A stretch of 64,000 nucleotides of DNA from Cryomorphaceae bacterium (GCA_016124575.1 WGNM01000008.1:1-64000); one strand, 5' to 3'. Positions 37,156-47,653 are shown, counted from the first letter of the stretch. Program-made: numbers and translations. Notes: generated by a model not told the origin, from the letters alone.

Positions 37156-40100
37156 TTATTGGGTTATGATGAACTCGTAAGTCAATAAGATTTCATCATC
37201 AGAAGCAATGTTCATGGTGTAGAATCCTACAGACAAAGCCGAAAGATCTATACTGTAAGGATTGGCCTGCAGCGTGCTGTACTTCTGGTCAATTACAACT
37301 TGTCCTACTAAGTTGTAAACCACCACATTTACCTTGCTGTCTATCGCCATCTTGGGCGTGAACATCATCTGTGTGCCTGTCATAGAAGTATTGATCTTGC
37401 TCACCGTTTCCTGATCTGTGATTAGAGCCATGTCTTCGTTAGAAAGGTCAGTAGCGTTGCCTGTTACATGGATCGTTGTTTCGTAAACATGCGTACAATC
37501 ATCGTTAGATGCGGTCAGCCTTACGATGTAATCACCTGCAGACTGATATGCGTGTTGCGGGTTTACTGAAAGAAGGTCGGTTGTTCCGTCGCCAAAATCC
37601 CAAGCGTAGCTCGTAGCATTTAATGATTCGTTGTGGAAGAATGCCGAACCACCGTTCGAAAGCAGTACAATGCTGCTTGATGGATGGAAGTTCGATACAA
37701 CTGCGTCGGGATTGTTTAGGTTCAACTCATTGAACACAAACGTGTAACCGCAACTGGATGTCGCTTGCAATGAATAAATCGCTGCGGGAAGTCCGCTGAT
37801 TGTCGAATCCGCATTGATAGCCGTAAGGGAAGTGACCAATTCAGCATTTTCGTTGAGGAGTTGGACATCCCAAGTGTATCCGCTGGTTGGACTAACGGTT
37901 ATAGCTCCGTTTGCGCTGTCGGTGCACAAAGAAGTTTCAGCTGTATAGTCAACTTCCATTGGTGCAGCGGCAGTTACTTGCACCACTTCAGTTGAAGAAC
38001 CACAATGTTCATTTGCATTGCTCACAGTAACGGTGTAAAACCCAGGAAGCAAATCTTCCATTGAATCGGCAGTTGTCATGCCCTCCATGGTGCGAATCAC
38101 TTCGCCCATTTCATTTTCCCAAACATAGGTCCATGGCGCTTGTCCGTACCCTTCTGCAATCACACGTCCGTCTTCAGCTTCCGGACAAGTTTCAGCAAGT
38201 ACGCTGACTTGAATTGGAGCAGACACGCGCAAGGCAAAGCGGTTTTCGTTTGTTTCAGGAGTTACTGTGAAAGGATATTCATCATTTATATTAAAAGGAA
38301 CTAAGACATTTAGTTCGCGATCTTCAAGAATGAAACACATGCTGCTATCAAAACTATCAACCATATCGTTTTTCAAGATCAATGAGGTGTTTTGACCGGG
38401 GCGTAAAAGTAGGTCTACGACGAGGTCTTCTTCTGGTATCGGTAACATAGCGATACTCATTGGGAAGGCTTCCGCGCTATCAGGCACTGTTGCTAAGCTA
38501 GGTAAGGCAGGGTTTGGGGAAAAGAGTTTGAAACCTTCGATTTCTTCGTCATATCCCGATGCAGCAAGCGCATGGAAACCAATTACGGTCTCGTCGTAGA
38601 CATTTTCTTGTTGGGTCAATAATTTAATTCTTACCAAAGAATGCAGGTTTGGATCTTCTTCACGCATGAAGACACCTTGTGAAGTTGATTTTGCTGATTC
38701 TCTGATTGTAAGTGCAGGGTTGGCAGAGGTAGCTTTTACCCAGAATGCTTGAAACGGTCCAATCAAATTTGTTAAACTACCAACACTCACCCCATTTGTG
38801 TAGGTCGAGTATTGTCCGTTGATTGGGTCAAAAGCATAAATCGTATTGCTCAATCTCGTTTTTGTCCACCCCGAAGAACTCGTCCAGTTCACCGTGCATG
38901 GATATGGGTTAGCGATTAAATTCCAACCAATATCATTCGCACCTGAGCCATTTGAGTTGTAATTCAATGCATAGTCGACATTGCCACGAGGGAAATCACC
39001 TTGAACCTCCAACAGGGTTGGTGATGGAGCAAAGTAAGTGAAGTATCCTTTTTTTGGGTCGATGGTTTCTGTAACACCGCTTATCGATTCGAAGCCTTCA
39101 TTCATTCCTCCAGGAGCGCTTTCGTTGTATGCCCGAATATTCGACCATGGATTTGCAGCATTTGGGTAGTTCGGGTAATCGGCGCCCGCAAAACCAGTTG
39201 TCGGAATATCGTCATTCCATTGTTCAAATGTTGCATTGGTTACAGGAGCGCAGAGCATTCTCCAAGATCCTGATGCAGCAGGGAAGTAACGTTGCATTTC
39301 AATCGTTTCACCGATGATGTCTGAACCCGCACTCGTCTGCATGATCATTCCTGTAAAGTTCGCATCACTCGAAAGCGTTAACAGTTGTCCGTCAAGCTCC
39401 AAATATCCGCTTGAAAGCGTAATAAATCCTTTCACACTGATCGGCGAAAGCAAGTGAACAGAGTTCGATTTATTCAAGCGTAGTTCGAAGAAATTTGTAG
39501 TAGCGTATGAAGCTGCTTTAATAATTTGATCTGAGTCAGCTCTGAATTCAACACGACCAACCGTAGGATCAATTGTTCCTTTGTTGATGAAATCGCCATA
39601 AACACGAAGTCGGCCATTCGAATTGCCAAAGTTTATGGTTGAGTTTTCATCGATGATGAAGTTTTTTACATTTATACTTGCTGTAAGACTTGGGTCGTAG
39701 CTAGTAGATTGAATTCGAACGTTTGCAGTAGTTGAGTTCGGTACAACGTTTCCTGCCCAGTTTCCTGTATTGCTCCACGCGGTGCTAAACGCCCCCGTCC
39801 ATACAAACTCTGAGTTGTTACAATAGTTGTTCGAAACCGACGTTCCGAAGTTTATAGTTCCAGAGTATTGGTAAATCGTATTACCAAATTTATCGGTTAT
39901 TCGATATGTGCCGTCTTCGTCACACCCGTTGTATTCTGCGCCGCTGAAACCATCTCCAAAGGAGTCGAGAATTTCAATGGTATAGCATCCTGCCGGGAGA
40001 CATATTTCGGTAGTTAAAGAAGGGTTTGAAGGAAACTGATTCGAATAAGTACCTGCGGCAGCACTATAGATAACATCGTTATTTGAATTTAGGATATTCC

Positions 40101-40926
40101 AACTCAATTCACTGCCGTAACAATCGGGGTCGAAAATGAAGAAGAACGGCTCAGATTCATCGTTTAGAGGTATGTCGAACAAAGTGGATTGTGAATCACT
40201 GACGCCATTAACTGTTGAAGTTAAACTTACATTTTGAGAAGTGCCAGTTGGAAAACGCACAATTGGATTGTCTGAAGTTGATGTTGATGGGGTTCCATTT
40301 CCGAAGTTCCAATTCGCAAATCCGAGGACATTCGAAGTATTGGTGAATTGCACCAAACGGTAACCGCATCCATCATCGAGTATTTCAGATGTAAATGAAA
40401 CATCTAATGCAGGAAACGTGCATGAACCATCGCCAATGGTGGCATTGGAGTCATAGTTTGTCGCGCCTGGGATTATACAACCAAAAGAAGCGCAAAACGA
40501 AATTGTGGTTGATGCGCCGAAATCTGGGTCTGACAACGAGGCGAATACAGTACCATAAGAATCAATAAAGTTGAAACTTCCATTTGTATTACAACCGGGC
40601 CACTGAGCTCCCGCAATACCATCACCAAAGGTGTCGTTAATTGTTAGTGTATAACAGACGCCTTCTGTAACTGTAACAATTGTGTTTGCAGCACCTGTGC
40701 CATCTGGCTGCATGTCGGCGTATGTCCCCAAGGGTGCAGAAGCTAAATTCGCCCCGCCATCCTCATCAAAAGACCAAGATGTTTCAGATCCCCAGCAGTC
40801 AGTTGTGAATTGGAGAGTCACGCTCGTAGTTTGTGCCGAAGCTCCAATCGCAATCAACCATAATCCCATCAAGGTAGCGTTGCAAATGAGTTGGCTAAGA
40901 GTTAATACTCGTTTCATCGTATTCAT
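37156..40926 (-). CDS. Large secreted protein with PKD domain and T9SS sorting domain
   Basis: This is a secreted protein of 1256 residues. The signal peptide (residues about 4-31) ends in GASAQ; the ATG at 40917 may be the true start. The N-terminal third has two similar modules (around SVTLQFTTDCWGSETSWSFD and FFFIFDPDCYGSELSWNI), each with a CYT-I-DSFGDGF(S/A)GA segment. A central region of beta-rich sequence and a PKD domain (YAWDFGDGTTDLLSVNPQHAY) follow. The last 70 residues (VNVVVYNLVGQVVIDQKY through EFIITQ) resemble a T9SS sorting domain. It is probably a surface or released structural or binding protein; the ligand is unknown. Confidence 0.85.
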   Translation of the reverse strand: MNTMKRVLTLSQLICNATLMGLWLIAIGASAQTTSVTLQFTTDCWGSETSWSFDEDGGANLASAPLGTYADMQPDGTGAANTIVTVTEGVCYTLTINDTFGDGIAGAQWPGCNTNGSFNFIDSYGTVFASLSDPDFGASTTISFCASFGCIIPGATNYDSNATIGDGSCTFPALDVSFTSEILDDGCGYRLVQFTNTSNVLGFANWNFGNGTPSTSTSDNPIVRFPTGTSQNVSLTSTVNGVSDSQSTLFDIPLNDESEPFFFIFDPDCYGSELSWNILNSNNDVIYSAAAGTYSNQFPSNPSLTTEICLPAGCYTIEILDSFGDGFSGAEYNGCDEDGTYRITDKFGNTIYQYSGTINFGTSVSNNYCNNSEFVWTGAFSTAWSNTGNWAGNVVPNSTTANVRIQSTSYDPSLTASINVKNFIIDENSTINFGNSNGRLRVYGDFINKGTIDPTVGRVEFRADSDQIIKAASYATTNFFELRLNKSNSVHLLSPISVKGFITLSSGYLELDGQLLTLSSDANFTGMIMQTSAGSDIIGETIEMQRYFPAASGSWRMLCAPVTNATFEQWNDDIPTTGFAGADYPNYPNAANPWSNIRAYNESAPGGMNEGFESISGVTETIDPKKGYFTYFAPSPTLLEVQGDFPRGNVDYALNYNSNGSGANDIGWNLIANPYPCTVNWTSSSGWTKTRLSNTIYAFDPINGQYSTYTNGVSVGSLTNLIGPFQAFWVKATSANPALTIRESAKSTSQGVFMREEDPNLHSLVRIKLLTQQENVYDETVIGFHALAASGYDEEIEGFKLFSPNPALPSLATVPDSAEAFPMSIAMLPIPEEDLVVDLLLRPGQNTSLILKNDMVDSFDSSMCFILEDRELNVLVPFNINDEYPFTVTPETNENRFALRVSAPIQVSVLAETCPEAEDGRVIAEGYGQAPWTYVWENEMGEVIRTMEGMTTADSMEDLLPGFYTVTVSNANEHCGSSTEVVQVTAAAPMEVDYTAETSLCTDSANGAITVSPTSGYTWDVQLLNENAELVTSLTAINADSTISGLPAAIYSLQATSSCGYTFVFNELNLNNPDAVVSNFHPSSSIVLLSNGGSAFFHNESLNATSYAWDFGDGTTDLLSVNPQHAYQSAGDYIVRLTASNDDCTHVYETTIHVTGNATDLSNEDMALITDQETVSKINTSMTGTQMMFTPKMAIDSKVNVVVYNLVGQVVIDQKYSTLQANPYSIDLSALSVGFYTMNIASDDEILLTYEFIITQ

Positions 40927-41205
40927 GTGTACTTAATTTGTAGCATCCTCATATACGCCAACAACAATCGTGGGTTGGCTGAAAAACACGGTTACGGAAA
41001 AGTCCTACAAAGCCATAGGAATGCGCCGTCAGCGGTGTTTTGAAGTTTTTTGGAGGGGGCTTGAAGGAGTGATAATTGACTTTTTTGTGGTTTCCCTTAT
41101 TTTCGGGACGCAAAGGTCAATTGATTTTCGCTAAATGCAGTAATAGTGTATATTAAGCATCAAATATATTCGACGAAACATAAAAAAACATCGACGAAGG
41201 GATCG
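40927..41205. other. Upstream region of the second T9SS gene
   Basis: No gene is visible in this gap. A GACCTTTGC box on the minus strand (41118-41110) differs by one base from TACCTTTGC and would give a 5' untranslated region of about 180 bases. The sequence TCGACGAA is repeated around 41170 and 41191. Confidence 0.35.
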
Positions 41206-41229
41206 AAAAAAAAGCATCCAATTGGATGC
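41206..41229 (-). terminator. Intrinsic terminator after the outer-membrane barrel gene
   Basis: The perfect palindrome GCATCCAATTGGATGC (41214-41229) is followed on the minus strand by eight Ts (As at 41206-41213). It lies 24 bases past the stop of the barrel gene. Confidence 0.88.
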
Positions 41230-41253
41230 CTGTTAAAAATGAAAGTAAGTTGT

Positions 41254-41970
41254 TTAGAACTCCAGACTGATGCCTGCTTGAAACAGCCACATATCTGTTT
41301 TGCTGCTGACTCTTGAAAACTCAAGGTCTCCCACGTCATTTATTTGAATGCTGTTTTGATCAACGAAGTCGACATTACCACCGAGCATGTTCGAAAATCG
41401 ACCTTCAATTTGAAGGTTTTGTGTTAAGCGAACCTTTAAACCTGCTGCCCAACCATAGGTTAGTGCAAAATCACGGTGAGCCCTTTCTTTTATATCGCTC
41501 GCAGAGTTGTCTTGACTGCTAATAATATTTCGCGTTGAGAAATTTTGAATTCCAGCTATTAGCTCTCCATAGGGTTGCACAGCACCAGCAAAAGGTTTGA
41601 ATCTGGCAGAGCCTGTGTAGGTGTAGATATTGTTGCGGACCGATATTGAGCCTTTTTCAAAAACGTCATCGCCAACGGCATCAACACCTTGAAAAATATA
41701 GATGTCTTGATTTTTTTCACCTTGATTCATCCAAGAGAAACCGAATCCCAATTCGAAAGGTGAACGACGAAGGTTCGACATAAATTGAGTGGCGATACCG
41801 ACTGGGTATCCTTCAAAACTATCAGAAAATTCATTTCGTGGCTGCGCTACTTGAAGGCCGAAACTCAATGACGGAGTTCTGCGGGCAACCACATTTCGCT
41901 GATTCTGCTGAGAGAAAACAGCTGTTGTACTCAAAATAGCGAGTAGCAGAAGTGTAAATCGGGCATTCAT
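41254..41970 (-). CDS. Outer-membrane beta-barrel protein
   Basis: This 238-residue protein begins with a signal peptide (MNARFTLLLLAILSTTAVFSQ). The remainder alternates hydrophobic and polar residues in strand-like stretches (SLSFGLQVAQPR, ELGFGFSWMNQGE, TYTGSARFKPFAG, YGWAAGLKVRLTQNLQIEGRFS) and ends in a terminal aromatic residue (AGISLEF), typical of small outer-membrane porin-like barrels. The ATG at 41970 is chosen because it begins the signal peptide. No specific function can be assigned. It is apparently monocistronic, with a strong terminator behind it. Confidence 0.8.
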   Translation of the reverse strand: MNARFTLLLLAILSTTAVFSQQNQRNVVARRTPSLSFGLQVAQPRNEFSDSFEGYPVGIATQFMSNLRRSPFELGFGFSWMNQGEKNQDIYIFQGVDAVGDDVFEKGSISVRNNIYTYTGSARFKPFAGAVQPYGELIAGIQNFSTRNIISSQDNSASDIKERAHRDFALTYGWAAGLKVRLTQNLQIEGRFSNMLGGNVDFVDQNSIQINDVGDLEFSRVSSKTDMWLFQAGISLEF

Positions 41971-42051
41971 AAGCGTGTAATTTGAAAGTTGCAACTCAAC
42001 AAACATGCCAACGTCCAAAGATACACAACGCAAACGAGGTGATAATGAAGC

Positions 42052-44445
42052 TTATACGATATTAAATCTGTCTTTTGAAGATTCTAAAACTTCTTGAATG
42101 GCTTCAAGCTTGAACGGCTTGTGCAGAAAATGGGTCATTCCTGCTTCAAAACACGCATTCTTAGTCTCTTCCATTACGTTCGCCGTTAGGGCAATAACAA
42201 TGGGATGCGGATTGCGAGAAAGTATTTCTTTGGTGGCCACAATTCCATCTACCAATGGCATTTGAAGATCCATAAAAATGAGGTCATATTTTTTCTTTTC
42301 TGCCATATCAATCGCTTCTTGTCCGTTGTTCGCTAAATCTATCTGATATCCCATTTTCTCAAACACAAATGTTGCGAGTTTCTGGTTTACAAGGTTGTCT
42401 TCAGCAACCAGTATTTTATAGGGCCATTTTTCACCGAGTTGTCTGTCTAAAGTCACAGTGTGATTTCGGGAGATTTCTTGGTTGTCTGCAACAACAGCGG
42501 GTATTGAAACAGTGAAACAAGATCCTTCTCCTGCAGCACTCACCACGCTGATCGATCCGCCAAAAAGTTCACAGATCTGTTTGCAAATGGCGAGACCTAA
42601 ACCTGTACCGTTGTATTTTCGAGACGACGATGAGTCAACTTGGGAGAAGGGTTCAAAAAGCAGTGGGAGGTCTTTTTGATCTATTCCAATACCGGTGTCG
42701 GTAATGGAAATAGACAATTGAACTGTTTTCTTATCGCTCGGGATGGCGTCTAATTCGATGTGCACGCTTCCGGAAGTGGTAAATTTGACAGCATTCGAAA
42801 GGAGGTTGTTGACGATTTGAGTGAATCGTATTTTGTCGATCTCGACCATGCTCGGCACGCGGTGGGTTATTTTGGATGTCAGCGCCAAACCTTTTTCTGA
42901 TGCTGACTCACTAACCAAAGATAAGGCGTCTGATATAAGTTTATGAAGTTGAAAGGTGGAGTTTTGCAGCTCCATTCTCCCAGCTTCAATCTTCGAGAAA
43001 TCGAGTATTTCGTTGATAATGTGCATTAGGTTTTCACCACTGGCTTCTATTGTGTCGAGGAAGCTGATTTGTTCTTTTGTGAGGTTGGTGCTGGATAATA
43101 TCTTCGCCATTCCAAGGACACCGTTCAGTGGTGTCCGTATTTCGTGGCTCATGGTCGCTAAAAATTCTGACTTTGCTTTGGTTGCTTTTTCAGCTGACTC
43201 TTTCGCAGTGATCAATTCGTTTTGTGCCGCCTTGAAAGCATTGTTGTCGCGCACAGAAGCAATCATATTTCCACCCTGCAGCCTTGTTATGGTTAGTGCT
43301 AATTCACATAGCTCATTGTTGTTTCCAACAGAAGCAGCTTCACCTCTCCAAACGCATTTGGTCTGAACTTCTGGAAAGATTTCTCTTCTGAATTTGATTT
43401 GCCATTCTACTGAAAAAAATTGGTACCAGCTAGTAGCTGTTAGATCGCTACCCGACCCTAACAAGCGCTTCAGCGATTGGTTTGAATAAACGAATTCGCC
43501 ATCTTTTCGAATGATGCCCAAGCCGTCGGCTGCGAATTCCATCGCGTTTGTTAACTCCTGAACAGTTGATCGTGCCTGCTGAATATCGGTTACATCTTCG
43601 CCAAAAATTGAGATGTGGTTGTTATCGGCAGTGGGCTGACAAACGAAGTGAAAATGGCTTTTGCCAACTTTGGTCACCACTTCGCATGGCGATTGTGATC
43701 GCAAACTTTCAAAAATGGTTTCTGCTACGCCGGGTGGGTAATCGAAACGATCTTGCTCCTTTAGTAAAATTGTCCTCGCCAGGTCATTGGCAAGAACTAC
43801 CTTGCCATCTAGCGTTAACTGCATCATTGTGAGCGGTGCCGAATTAAAAAAAGTAGATAGCGTTTCAATGTGCGTGGTTTTCTTTTGGCTCAAGACTTTT
43901 TTCGCGCCTAAGCTTTTGAAATGCTGAACACCAGCCGCCGCTGCGAGTGTGTAAGAAATAATTAGTGCAATGAAGAAAACAACATCTACCTCGGGTATGA
44001 TGCGGTCTGATACAGTGGTAAACGCAGTGGTTAAGGTAATAGAAAAACTCAGCAATATCGTGAGCGAAAGGGCGGTGAGATGTTCGCGGTTTTTTTCTGT
44101 CAAAACGGTGTATAGCGAAATCAAGGGAAAGCTGAGTAGCAAAAACGCACGGTTGATGGGCAGTATGAGTAGGATATGCGCGATCGTAAGTAACACAACA
44201 AACTCTGGAATTGAAGAAGACGTTCGATGCCCAATGACTTGCTTGATAAACAGCATAGCCAATAAAAAAGCAAAACCCAGAACGATAACAACTATGTTTG
44301 GTAAATAGGTGAATGTCGCCAAGGTGTAAACCGTAAAAATTGCAGTCAACAGATAGGCCTTTATTCCTGATTCTGAGCGAGCAAATTTGGCAGCAGTAAA
44401 TTTGTTCAATAGGGTCATGGGTGGTTTTTTTACTTGTCGGTGCAT
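42052..44445 (-). CDS. Membrane hybrid histidine kinase/response regulator
   Basis: This 797-residue sensor kinase has five or six N-terminal membrane helices (about 20-175), two PAS-like segments (about 195-290 and 300-400), and a HisKA domain with phospho-His in [17 protein letters not shown]. An HATPase domain ([27 protein letters not shown]) and a C-terminal receiver (phospho-Asp in [14 protein letters not shown]) complete it. There is no DNA-binding output, so the receiver must act through another protein or as a phosphate sink. ATG at 44445 overlaps the HPt-like stop (TGATG), indicating coupling to the gene at 44445-44807. The signal is unknown. Confidence 0.9.
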   Translation of the reverse strand: MHRQVKKPPMTLLNKFTAAKFARSESGIKAYLLTAIFTVYTLATFTYLPNIVVIVLGFAFLLAMLFIKQVIGHRTSSSIPEFVVLLTIAHILLILPINRAFLLLSFPLISLYTVLTEKNREHLTALSLTILLSFSITLTTAFTTVSDRIIPEVDVVFFIALIISYTLAAAAGVQHFKSLGAKKVLSQKKTTHIETLSTFFNSAPLTMMQLTLDGKVVLANDLARTILLKEQDRFDYPPGVAETIFESLRSQSPCEVVTKVGKSHFHFVCQPTADNNHISIFGEDVTDIQQARSTVQELTNAMEFAADGLGIIRKDGEFVYSNQSLKRLLGSGSDLTATSWYQFFSVEWQIKFRREIFPEVQTKCVWRGEAASVGNNNELCELALTITRLQGGNMIASVRDNNAFKAAQNELITAKESAEKATKAKSEFLATMSHEIRTPLNGVLGMAKILSSTNLTKEQISFLDTIEASGENLMHIINEILDFSKIEAGRMELQNSTFQLHKLISDALSLVSESASEKGLALTSKITHRVPSMVEIDKIRFTQIVNNLLSNAVKFTTSGSVHIELDAIPSDKKTVQLSISITDTGIGIDQKDLPLLFEPFSQVDSSSSRKYNGTGLGLAICKQICELFGGSISVVSAAGEGSCFTVSIPAVVADNQEISRNHTVTLDRQLGEKWPYKILVAEDNLVNQKLATFVFEKMGYQIDLANNGQEAIDMAEKKKYDLIFMDLQMPLVDGIVATKEILSRNPHPIVIALTANVMEETKNACFEAGMTHFLHKPFKLEAIQEVLESSKDRFNIV

Positions 44446-44807
44446 CAACTGCTACCAACAGACTTCAACAAGTCTGCTCGGTCGCGTTCGCATGTCTCCT
44501 TTAGCCGATGAAGCAGCGGATATATATTCCTTATTGAAAAGTTTTCTTTGATGCAGTGGTCTATTTCACGGGTGATGCTTCCCGATGTGTTTAATCCAAA
44601 GACATCAAGTGCAGAAGTCATTTTCCGCGCCGTTCGGCGGATGCTGATGTGGTCTTTGGATTTTACGGCATGTTCCAAAGTGATCACATCTATGGTCATT
44701 TGAGCTATAAAAAGATGAATAAAATCTTTCGCTAGTCTGCTATCATTGCCTGTTATATGTCTTAATCTCGACATGCTAAACGTGTTTTTCGAATCCTTCT
44801 CCATCAT
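44445..44807 (-). CDS. HPt-like protein lacking the phospho-accepting His
   Basis: This is a 120-residue helical protein, the right size for a single HPt domain, directly coupled to the hybrid kinase (TGATG overlap). The segment [16 protein letters not shown] aligns with the HPt consensus AHKLKxxxxxxG, but the position of the phosphorylated His is Arg. The flanking helix pattern ([10 protein letters not shown] upstream, IDHCIKENF downstream) fits the fold. If the reading is right, it cannot relay phosphate and may instead dock or inhibit the receiver. The family assignment itself is an inference. Confidence 0.6.
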   Translation of the reverse strand: MMEKDSKNTFSMSRLRHITGNDSRLAKDFIHLFIAQMTIDVITLEHAVKSKDHISIRRTARKMTSALDVFGLNTSGSITREIDHCIKENFSIRNIYPLLHRLKETCERDRADLLKSVGSS

Positions 44808-44821
44808 CCTGTTCTGAAAAT

Positions 44822-44848
44822 AAGGGCGAGGAGACTCGCCCTTAATCC
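44822..44848 (-). terminator. GC-rich hairpin upstream of the HPt-like gene
   Basis: A perfect 9-bp stem (AAGGGCGAG at 44822-44830, CTCGCCCTT at 44835-44843) with a GAGA loop lies only 15 bases before the HPt-like ATG. On the minus strand ATTTTC follows. It looks like a terminator but sits in the 5' region of the gene, so it could be a control element or the end of a short upstream transcript. Confidence 0.5.
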
Positions 44849-44867
44849 TTACTTAAATATTAAACTT

Positions 44868-44892
44868 CATAAATAGTCTACCTCTATTTATG
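44868..44892. promoter_or_regulatory. Inverted repeat in the kinase/rmlD divergent region
   Basis: CATAAATAG (44868-44876) and CTATTTATG (44884-44892) form a perfect 9-bp inverted repeat with a 7-base centre, AT-rich and operator-like. It lies between the HPt-like gene and rmlD. Confidence 0.4.
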
Positions 44893-45059
44893 ACCAATCT
44901 CCACTAGAGAAATCTACGTGCAATTTTACGAGCATTGTCATTCGAGGTTTGTAGGGTTAGAAATGAAGGTAGTGTCAGACATATGCTTACCCATTGTAGG
45001 CATTCTGTAGATTGTAGATAAAAAACCGCAAGAAACCTGTATTTTCGAGGCGAAATGTA

Positions 45060-45929
45060 ATGAGTGAAATGCGCATTTTAGTCACTGGTTCAGACGGACA
45101 ATTGGGAAAGGCCTTCCGCGAAGTTTTCGCGAATGAAAAAGGTTTTGAAGTGCACTTTGCTACAAAAGCAATTTTTGATATCACCAGCGAAGCTTCAATG
45201 CAGGCGGGTATTTCCGACTTCAAACCGCAGGTGGTGATCAATTGTGCGGCATATACGAATGTTGAATTGGCTGAAACTGAAAGTGGTATTGCGAACAACG
45301 TGAACGGACATGCAGTAGGGAAGCTTGCGGAAATATGCAATTCCAACAGTGTTGTTTTGGTTCATTTTTCAACCGACTATGTATTCGATGGTGCGCAAAC
45401 GAAGCCTTATTCTGAAGACGCTCCAACTGCTCCGATGAACGCTTATGGGAAGTCGAAACTGCTCGGCGAAGAATTGGCTTTGAACGCTTACCCGGCTGCG
45501 CTGATTGTCCGCATTAGCTGGTTGTTCTCATTGCATGGAAAGAACTTTTTGAACACCATGCGGAAATTGTTTGAGCAAGGAACGGAGGTAAAAGTGGTTG
45601 ATGACCAACTAGCGTCGCCAACGTTCGCTTTTGCACTAGCGAATGATATAGTGAACTGGATGAAACGAGATGTGACCTTTGGCGGGGGTGGACTTGTGCA
45701 TTATAGCCACAACGGCATCACAAGCTGGTTCGGATTTGCTCAAGAGATACGCAAATGTCTAGAAAGCGATGTCGTTTTAACCGCTACAACGTCAGACAAT
45801 TTCAAAAGTGCCGCCACACGTCCGAAATTCTCCAAATTGGAGAACAGAAGGTTTCAAAAAGCGAGTGGATTGCAGATGATTTCTTGGCAGGAGTCCGTAA
45901 GGCATTGCCTCAAAAATATTTCACGGTGA
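45060..45929 (+). CDS. rmlD: dTDP-4-dehydrorhamnose reductase
   Basis: RmlD (RfbD) reduces dTDP-4-dehydrorhamnose to dTDP-L-rhamnose. The 289-residue Rossmann-fold protein has ILVTGSDGQLGKAF for NAD(P)H binding, VVINCAAYTNVELAE, HFSTDYVFDGAQTKPYSE and the catalytic YGKSKLLGEE. The ATG at 45060 is used; 45069 is an alternative. Its TGA overlaps the phosphohexomutase ATG (TGATG), linking rhamnose and sugar-phosphate supply. A TATTTTCG box at 45040-45047 is a possible promoter. Confidence 0.93.
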   Translation: MSEMRILVTGSDGQLGKAFREVFANEKGFEVHFATKAIFDITSEASMQAGISDFKPQVVINCAAYTNVELAETESGIANNVNGHAVGKLAEICNSNSVVLVHFSTDYVFDGAQTKPYSEDAPTAPMNAYGKSKLLGEELALNAYPAALIVRISWLFSLHGKNFLNTMRKLFEQGTEVKVVDDQLASPTFAFALANDIVNWMKRDVTFGGGGLVHYSHNGITSWFGFAQEIRKCLESDVVLTATTSDNFKSAATRPKFSKLENRRFQKASGLQMISWQESVRHCLKNISR

Positions 45930-47653
45930 TGGAGAAAACTACACCCAACGCAGAAGAGAGAGCCCACGCATGGCTCAAACCGTTTTTCGACGCACAAACA
46001 CGAGCAGAAGTTGAAATACTTCTTGATGGTGATGCTGACTTGTTGCAAGATGCTTTCAATTGTGATCTGGAGTTTGGCACCGGTGGCCTGCGAGGAAAAA
46101 TGGGCGCAGGAACCAACAGGGTGAATGCCTATACAATTCGGCTGGCAACAAAAGGGTTTTCAAATTACCTGCGCCATATATTTGGCGATGGCGATTTCTC
46201 CGTGGCCATTGCATACGACTCGAGGAACAACAGCAGATTGTTTGCCATGAATGCTGCGGGTGTGCTGGCTTATGATGGGTTTAACGTGTATGTTTTTGAA
46301 GACATGCGACCAACTCCTGAGTTGTCTTTTGCAGTTAGAAACTTAGGCTGCAAAGGGGGGATTGTTGTTACTGCAAGTCACAATCCACCAGAATACAATG
46401 GCTATAAAGTTTATTGGGAAGACGGAGCTCAAGTGCTTGATCCACACGACACAGGCATCATTGATGAGGTTCGGAAAGTGAAGATTGAAGAAGTGAAGTT
46501 CGATGAGCAATCAGAGAGAATAAAGTTTATTGCTGGTGAAATTGATGAAGCGTACATCGAAGCGGTTTTACAAAACTGCATTGAACCTGCTGCCATCCGC
46601 CGCCAGGCTAAATTGCCAATGGTGTACACTTCGTTGCATGGCACGGGCATCACCTTGTTGCCGGAAGTATTGAAGCGTTTGGGGTTTACAAACCTTCACA
46701 TCGAATCGTCGCAAGCCATTCCTGATGGCTCCTTCAGTACTGTTGAGAGTCCAAATCCGGAAGAGACCGAAGCTCTATCGAGAGCCATTCAACTCGCCAA
46801 AGAAACGGGTGCTGCTTTGGTTTTGGGGACCGACCCAGATGCCGATCGCGTAGGAATAGCAATACCACAAGATGGTGGCTTTCGACTTCTAAATGGCAAC
46901 GAAACAGGAGCAATGCTAACCCACTATCAATTGAGTCGGTTGAAAGCCAATGGCCGACTTCCTGAAAATGGATTTGTGGCGTTGACAATTGTGACCTCGG
47001 ATCTGATTCGGCGAATAGGTGTTGGTTTCGGACTGCCAGTTTACGAGACCTTGACAGGGTTTAAATACATAGCAGGGGTTATTCGCGAGAAAGAGGGCAA
47101 AGAGAAATTTGTTACAGGAGGCGAGGAAAGTTACGGCTACATGATCGGCGATTTTGTAAGAGATAAAGATGGTATTGCCGCTTCGGCAATGATTTGCGAG
47201 ATGTTCGCGTGGCTTAAAGACAACAATCTGGATGCTGCGGACTACCTTGAGCAGATACACAGAGAATACGGAGCTTTTCAAGAAACTCTGATTTCGATGA
47301 AGCGAGAGGGATTGAAAGGAAAGGAAGAAATCGATGCCATGATTTCAAGTTTTAGACTAAATCCACCGCAGGCGATAGATGGTGTGGAAGTGGAGTATGT
47401 TATCGACTACAAAGCGAAAACGAAGAAGAATATCGTTTCAGGAACCGAAGAGATGATTAACTTACCAAGTTCAAACGTGGTTCAGTATGTATTGAGGGAC
47501 GGTTCTTGCATAACTGGACGTCCGTCAGGCACTGAACCAAAAGTAAAATTCTATATTTCGGTGCGATCGGAGGTTGGGGCAGATTATAGTGCTACCGTAA
47601 AATCGCTGAAAGAACGAATTATTAGGATAACCAAAGAGCTTGATCTGAATTGA
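45929..47653 (+). CDS. Phospho-sugar mutase (phosphoglucomutase/phosphomannomutase)
   Basis: This 574-residue alpha-D-phosphohexomutase interconverts hexose 1- and 6-phosphates. The phospho-Ser loop is VVTASHNPPEYNGYK, the metal loop is GTDPDADRVGIA, the sugar loop is VTGGEESYGYMIGDFVRDKDG, and the phosphate-binding region is RPSGTEPKVKFYISV. The length matches the PgcA/PGM2-type enzymes common in Bacteroidota. The ATG at 45929 overlaps the rmlD stop. Glucose 1-phosphate made here could feed RmlA. Its stop overlaps the TTG start of the next gene. Confidence 0.92.
   Translation: MEKTTPNAEERAHAWLKPFFDAQTRAEVEILLDGDADLLQDAFNCDLEFGTGGLRGKMGAGTNRVNAYTIRLATKGFSNYLRHIFGDGDFSVAIAYDSRNNSRLFAMNAAGVLAYDGFNVYVFEDMRPTPELSFAVRNLGCKGGIVVTASHNPPEYNGYKVYWEDGAQVLDPHDTGIIDEVRKVKIEEVKFDEQSERIKFIAGEIDEAYIEAVLQNCIEPAAIRRQAKLPMVYTSLHGTGITLLPEVLKRLGFTNLHIESSQAIPDGSFSTVESPNPEETEALSRAIQLAKETGAALVLGTDPDADRVGIAIPQDGGFRLLNGNETGAMLTHYQLSRLKANGRLPENGFVALTIVTSDLIRRIGVGFGLPVYETLTGFKYIAGVIREKEGKEKFVTGGEESYGYMIGDFVRDKDGIAASAMICEMFAWLKDNNLDAADYLEQIHREYGAFQETLISMKREGLKGKEEIDAMISSFRLNPPQAIDGVEVEYVIDYKAKTKKNIVSGTEEMINLPSSNVVQYVLRDGSCITGRPSGTEPKVKFYISVRSEVGADYSATVKSLKERIIRITKELDLN

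Noticed and set aside
41214-41229. 16-bp perfect palindrome as a possible operator
   Set aside because: It is directly followed by eight Ts on the minus strand just past the barrel gene, so it is an intrinsic terminator.
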